Shown here: piece after piece, positions 60,398-64,000 of the stretch
How the letters are laid out: every line of letters starts with the position of its first letter
How positions within the stretch are numbered: position 1 is the first letter of the stretch
NCBI RefSeq assembly: GCF_000017405.1
Contig: NC_009671.1
Coordinates: 29,590-93,589 of the forward strand
Origin: Brucella anthropi ATCC 49188
GTDB taxonomy: Bacteria > Pseudomonadota > Alphaproteobacteria > Rhizobiales > Rhizobiaceae
DNA length: 64,000 bases
Direction: 5' to 3'
Program-made: the position numbers and the translations under genes
Notes under the pieces: model-generated
Database searches by the model: none
Seen by the model: only the letters and a program-made list of their open reading frames with translations
Told to the model about the DNA's origin: nothing

Positions 60398-61666
60398 TTA
60401 TGCCGCAGATTCCTCGTTGCTGTCGCTGCCTATAACGGAGAGCCACACAGGCGCGGTACGTGAGTGCATATCGAACGGCAGAACGTGAAGGCGAAGATCC
60501 CGGGAAAATTCGAATGGTCCCGGGACTTCGGGAAACTCATCGGTCCCCGGATACATCAAGAACATGTCCCCCGATCCCCCCAAGTATTTCTGGCCATACG
60601 CGAAGAGCTGGTAGAAATCCGCCTGCGCCAGTCCAAATTTTTCGCTTCGGTCGGGGTTTAACCGTTTCCATTTCGCATCGATGATCCATCTCCGCGCCTC
60701 GTCATGCACCAGCATGTCGGGTTTCAACCGAAACCATTCCTCTGCGCCGAGGGAGCAGAGGTGATGTCGGCTCGGTTGCCAAACGGACTCGAAGCCCGGC
60801 TTGAGCGAGGCCGACACTGAAGAAAAGACATATCGTTCAAAAAGCCGCTCCATCGGAAACAGCATGCTCATGCCTTTCCGGTCGCCGAGCGTCGCAAAGG
60901 GCAGCTGATGGGTGAGCAGCAATTCGGCCAAGGGCTTAACGCGTCCATAGTCGGCGAGTTGCCTCCCTCGCTCCCATTTTCCGAGGTCGGAGCCGACGTC
61001 TCCGCTTTCCGGTACCTCGCCGAGGAGCGCTGACAGTTCTCTGGCTCGGCGCCAGTTTTCCGACGAGGCCGTATTGCGGGCGACATGTTCCACGGCGGAC
61101 CGCAAAATCCGGTTTTCCGGCCGGTCCAGCGAATACTCGTCCAACTGAACACTGAACTGATGAAGTCCGCCGGCTGCGCCGATCTGCCTTGCGACCTCAA
61201 GTCGCCCGCGGAGATACGGCTCTCTTGTTCCGATGGTGGCATAGCCGGAGCGGAGGCCCCGCCTGATCAGGTCCGAAGCTTCCTCTAGGAACGCACTGGC
61301 AAACCACTCGGTCATCGGCATATGGAAGGCCGCTACGCCCGCGTTGCCTGCGCGACGAGGGCGCAGATTGAGGCTTTCCGTTATCATCTTGATGAGCAGG
61401 CTGCGGATCCTAGTCACGTCTGACGTCTCTGAGACGTGCTTCGGCAAGATTTCGACCCGAGTGCCGCATGGCGTTTCGATCACGCCGACATAGTTTTGTA
61501 GGCTTATCGTATCGGGGGACTTGATCTGCACAAACGGGAATTCTTCGTCATTGCCTCGCCCGTACCGCAGCAGCCAATCGAAGGCACTCGCCGAGATCGA
61601 CGCGCAATCCAGGGAGGAAGATACCTGCTTGGTCGTCAGCCGGGCGAACTCCTTAACGGTCGGCAT
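60398..61666 (-). CDS. mcrC: McrC-like subunit of a type IV McrBC restriction system
   Basis: 422 residues from the ATG at 61666 (MPTVKEFARLTTKQ), which overlaps the mcrB stop by 14 bases; the longer frame to 61738 is possible. It has IETPCGTRVEILPKHVSET in the N-terminal half and a PD-(D/E)xK-type nuclease core near the C-terminus: RLKPDMLVHDEARRWIIDAK, then FYQLFAYGQKYLGG. McrC supplies the nuclease that cuts DNA after McrB translocates on modified DNA. The gene order mcrB then mcrC is standard. Confidence 0.88.
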   Translation of the reverse strand: MPTVKEFARLTTKQVSSSLDCASISASAFDWLLRYGRGNDEEFPFVQIKSPDTISLQNYVGVIETPCGTRVEILPKHVSETSDVTRIRSLLIKMITESLNLRPRRAGNAGVAAFHMPMTEWFASAFLEEASDLIRRGLRSGYATIGTREPYLRGRLEVARQIGAAGGLHQFSVQLDEYSLDRPENRILRSAVEHVARNTASSENWRRARELSALLGEVPESGDVGSDLGKWERGRQLADYGRVKPLAELLLTHQLPFATLGDRKGMSMLFPMERLFERYVFSSVSASLKPGFESVWQPSRHHLCSLGAEEWFRLKPDMLVHDEARRWIIDAKWKRLNPDRSEKFGLAQADFYQLFAYGQKYLGGSGDMFLMYPGTDEFPEVPGPFEFSRDLRLHVLPFDMHSRTAPVWLSVIGSDSNEESAA

Positions 61667-63821
61667 TCTGCCCGCCGATGATTTGCCTGTAGGCTTCCGG
61701 TCGATCAAAGGCTGTCGCATTGATCCGCCAGGTTCCATTGATCGCGACCCCGTGTTGTTCGGGTCCGAAAAGCGCCGCCGCGTCGTGCGGTCCCTCGACG
61801 ACGAATCGATCCCGCGGGTCGTTCTTCCGCTGATCGTTCAAGACGAGGCGAATTCGCCGCCAGTCGTCGAAGAAGTATTCCTTTAGAAGCGGGACGATCC
61901 TTCGGGAAAACAGCTCCTTGAGTTGATCGATGTCGTCGGAAGCCTGCAAGTTCAGGAAATAGGCATGTCCCAGGCGGTGATCACGATCCAGAAGCGCCTC
62001 GATCCTCGCATTCATCACTGAAAGCAACTGAGCAAGATCAACGCCCGCGATCTCGACCCCTTCAAGCTGAGTCGTTTGCGGCTCTATTTCCTCGAAAACG
62101 AAGCGACGACGTAGAGCCATGTCGATCGACGCAAGCGAGCGATCGGCGGTGTTCATCGTGCCGATGATGTGAAGCCCCACTGGGACGCCGAACGTCGTCT
62201 TAGAATAGGGCAGGATCGTCGTTAGCGCTTCTTTCGTACCGAGACGCTTTGACGGTTCGATCAACGTGATCGTCTCGCCGAGTATCTTTGAGATGTTGCC
62301 TCGGTTGATCTCGTCGATGATAAGGACCCTCTTGCGGAAAACGTCGTTCTTTGTCGGGGTGCGCTCGAGAAGCCGCTCAACTAGAACTGGGATGATGTTG
62401 TTGTAGCCGTTGACGAGGAATTTCTCGAGCCGGCAATCGGGAATGAGATCGAAGACCTTCTTGTCCCGGATGTCCTGGACGGCGAGCTTGCCATGTCGGA
62501 CCGCTTCAGCGAGTTCGTCGAGCACCTTCCAAGGGAAAGGCAGTTGCGAGCCGTTCGGCTTGTCGAGCCACAAAATCTCGGGAGTGCATCGGCTGACCAC
62601 ATATCCGCTCGAGAACTGCTCTCCGAGCTTGAAGGGCCGGATCTGGGATGCACAGAACGACTTCAGGATGCCATCGCGAACCACGTAGCGGACAGATCCT
62701 TCATCTGTCGTTTCCGCCCGCAGGCCCTCAATGAACTCCTCGTAGCTGAAGCTTTGATGAAAAGTGACGAAGCGGATTGAACCGTCATCGACAAGTTCAT
62801 CGAAACGATCCTTCAGGCCCTTGCGATCCCCCTCCGACCGAACCAGAAAAGTCGGGTCTAGGATGGCGACGGCTCGATCGACGACTTGAAAGGTCTTGCC
62901 CGTTCCGGGAGGGCCATACAGAATTTGATTGAGCGGCATGCTCGACGAAATCTCGTCGGCGCCCGCGACGTCGTGGATGCCGACGGAGGTCGGGGTTGGC
63001 GCATCGTCAATTTCTTTCGCCGGATCCCACACCTCCTTGACGTCAGGCTGGTAGAAGTCGATCAGTTCTCCCCGGCTCTCCTCCAACTTCTGGCGAACGC
63101 GCGCCAGTTCACGATCTTGCTCGATCTTGGTCATCTGGCTGACCGTTGTACGGGGCAGGTTCCCAAGCGTTTCAAGAACCTGCCTGACTTGCCCCGCGCT
63201 TGAAAATCGCTCGAACGTCTCGGGAAAGAGCAAATGCGGCACGATTAGCTTGAGCTGCCGCCTGCCGGCGTCAGGCACCTCATCCAGCCATGTCGCGAAA
63301 GCCCACGCATCATCGAGCAACGACAGCTGCATTTCGGGTGAGAGCGACTTGAAGGCCATCATGGCACGAATGAGGAATGCCAACTCTCGTGGCCTATGGT
63401 TCATAAAGCCGGGTCCGCCAGAGCCGAGTCCCTTTAGAACGTCGTCGGATAGAAGTCGCTCGGCCTGTTCACCTTGGAGCGGCGCTCCCGACCATGCCCA
63501 TACTTTGCCTATACCTTCGCGCTTCGAATGCGGACCCATGTTGATGGGGAAGAGGTACAGAATCCACAGAATCTCGGACAGCAATTTGCAGACGTTCGGG
63601 GATGCGCCTTTAAACTGCTGCGTCAATTTCTCGTAGAATCCGCCGACGCCGCTTTCGACGGCGCCGCTAAAGCGTTCGGCGACTTCCGTGAGGCCTTCAT
63701 GCGACCAGAGGTGGTCCGGCCCGAAGAGCGATCCGTCCTTCTTCAGGCAGCGGTCTCTCCATTCTGACGCCGCCTCTAAGGTGGTTTCTGAATTTGAGTG
63801 AAACGGGCTGTAACGCGACAT
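61653..63821 (-). CDS. mcrB: McrB-like AAA+ GTPase of a type IV restriction system
   Basis: A 722-residue motor. The N-terminal half (about 1-280) is a variable domain probably used for recognition of modified DNA. The AAA+ core has Walker A ILYGPPGTGKTFQVVDRA (about 301-318), FHQSFSYEEFIEGLRAE, Walker B VLIIDEINRGNISKILGE and GTMNTADRSLASIDMALRRR with the sensor/arginine-finger region. The MNTADRS signature is typical of McrB. With McrC it should restrict incoming DNA with modified bases. It may be transcribed from the region at 63822-64000. Confidence 0.92.
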   Translation of the reverse strand: MSRYSPFHSNSETTLEAASEWRDRCLKKDGSLFGPDHLWSHEGLTEVAERFSGAVESGVGGFYEKLTQQFKGASPNVCKLLSEILWILYLFPINMGPHSKREGIGKVWAWSGAPLQGEQAERLLSDDVLKGLGSGGPGFMNHRPRELAFLIRAMMAFKSLSPEMQLSLLDDAWAFATWLDEVPDAGRRQLKLIVPHLLFPETFERFSSAGQVRQVLETLGNLPRTTVSQMTKIEQDRELARVRQKLEESRGELIDFYQPDVKEVWDPAKEIDDAPTPTSVGIHDVAGADEISSSMPLNQILYGPPGTGKTFQVVDRAVAILDPTFLVRSEGDRKGLKDRFDELVDDGSIRFVTFHQSFSYEEFIEGLRAETTDEGSVRYVVRDGILKSFCASQIRPFKLGEQFSSGYVVSRCTPEILWLDKPNGSQLPFPWKVLDELAEAVRHGKLAVQDIRDKKVFDLIPDCRLEKFLVNGYNNIIPVLVERLLERTPTKNDVFRKRVLIIDEINRGNISKILGETITLIEPSKRLGTKEALTTILPYSKTTFGVPVGLHIIGTMNTADRSLASIDMALRRRFVFEEIEPQTTQLEGVEIAGVDLAQLLSVMNARIEALLDRDHRLGHAYFLNLQASDDIDQLKELFSRRIVPLLKEYFFDDWRRIRLVLNDQRKNDPRDRFVVEGPHDAAALFGPEQHGVAINGTWRINATAFDRPEAYRQIIGGQNADR

Positions 63822-64000
63822 GTCTTCTCCCAGGCGTCGATCCCTACATCCATAGGACGCGTCGGTTAAATATCGCTTAGGGTCAGGACTTCGGTAACGG
63901 GGCCGTTCCAGTCAAGCAAAAAGTGACGACCGCAGCCGCGCCGTCATGGTGCCATTGCGGTAAATAATCCCGACAGATCCCCTTTCGCCGCTGCCTGACT
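63822..64000. other. Region upstream of mcrB to the window edge
   Basis: About 179 bp. It should contain the mcrBC promoter. A minus-strand frame ending TEVLTLSDI near 63870 could be the C-terminus of another gene entering from the right edge, but this is too short to support. Confidence 0.3.

Noticed and set aside
1..64000. tRNA, rRNA or CRISPR loci
   Set aside because: No sequence resembling tRNA cores, rRNA segments or regular repeat-spacer arrays was recognised by eye on either strand.

Overview
The window looks like part of a large secondary replicon (plasmid or megaplasmid) of an alphaproteobacterium of the Hyphomicrobiales, most like Brucella/Ochrobactrum or a rhizobium. The support is two complete repABC replication/partition cassettes, perfect matches to the rhizobial parS consensus GTTNNCNGCNGNNAAC, a RHE_PE00001-type plasmid protein beside a tyrosine recombinase, a SyrB-like small protein, and a giant type V autotransporter. 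No rRNA, tRNA or CRISPR array was seen.

Layout. (1) 1-1076: end of a TauE/SafE permease gene and a phosphatase-fold protein whose catalytic Cys is Ser. (2) 1099-4850: Tn3-family transposon, then a HEPN-like gene whose ATG lies in the transposon end. (3) 5580-9331: repABC cassette 1 with two parS sites and a counter-transcribed RNA. (4) 9.4-15.2 kb: small secreted proteins, an SH3 protein, HigBA, an AT-rich patch with an HUH-endonuclease-like protein, and a membrane protein cut by an IS. (5) 15.2-25.2 kb: nested mobile elements (IS3, second Tn3-family unit, IS66, IS630) around a remnant Csu-type pilus locus. (6) 25.4-35.8 kb: a catabolic island. A six-gene minus-strand operon (aldehyde dehydrogenase, polar amino-acid ABC transporter, FAD oxidoreductase, RidA) diverges from a HutC-type regulator, UbiD decarboxylase, UbiX, a TIGR02444 protein and a second paralogous regulator. 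(7) 36-38 kb: gene scraps and VapBC. (8) 38.4-43.6 kb: repABC cassette 2 on the minus strand, followed without a gap by a candidate ADP-ribosyltransferase-fold gene and small genes. (9) 43.8-46.0 kb: three unrecognised proteins. (10) 46.2-60.1 kb: a block bounded by two inverted IS6-family copies (one frameshifted) holding an integrase, VapBC, a RHE_PE00001 protein, an AraC regulator and a 2003-residue autotransporter. (11) 60.4-63.8 kb: a McrBC type IV restriction system.

How it fits together. Two repABC units in opposite orientation suggest a cointegrate of two replicons, and the many IS and Tn scars give plausible joining points. Toxin-antitoxin pairs (HigBA and two VapBC) and McrBC would help keep and protect the replicon. 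The catabolic island probably imports a small amine or amino acid, oxidises it by the FAD enzyme with RidA and the aldehyde dehydrogenase, and may handle an aromatic acid by prenyl-FMN-dependent decarboxylation; the substrate cannot be read from sequence. All family calls were made by eye from protein motifs, without database searches.
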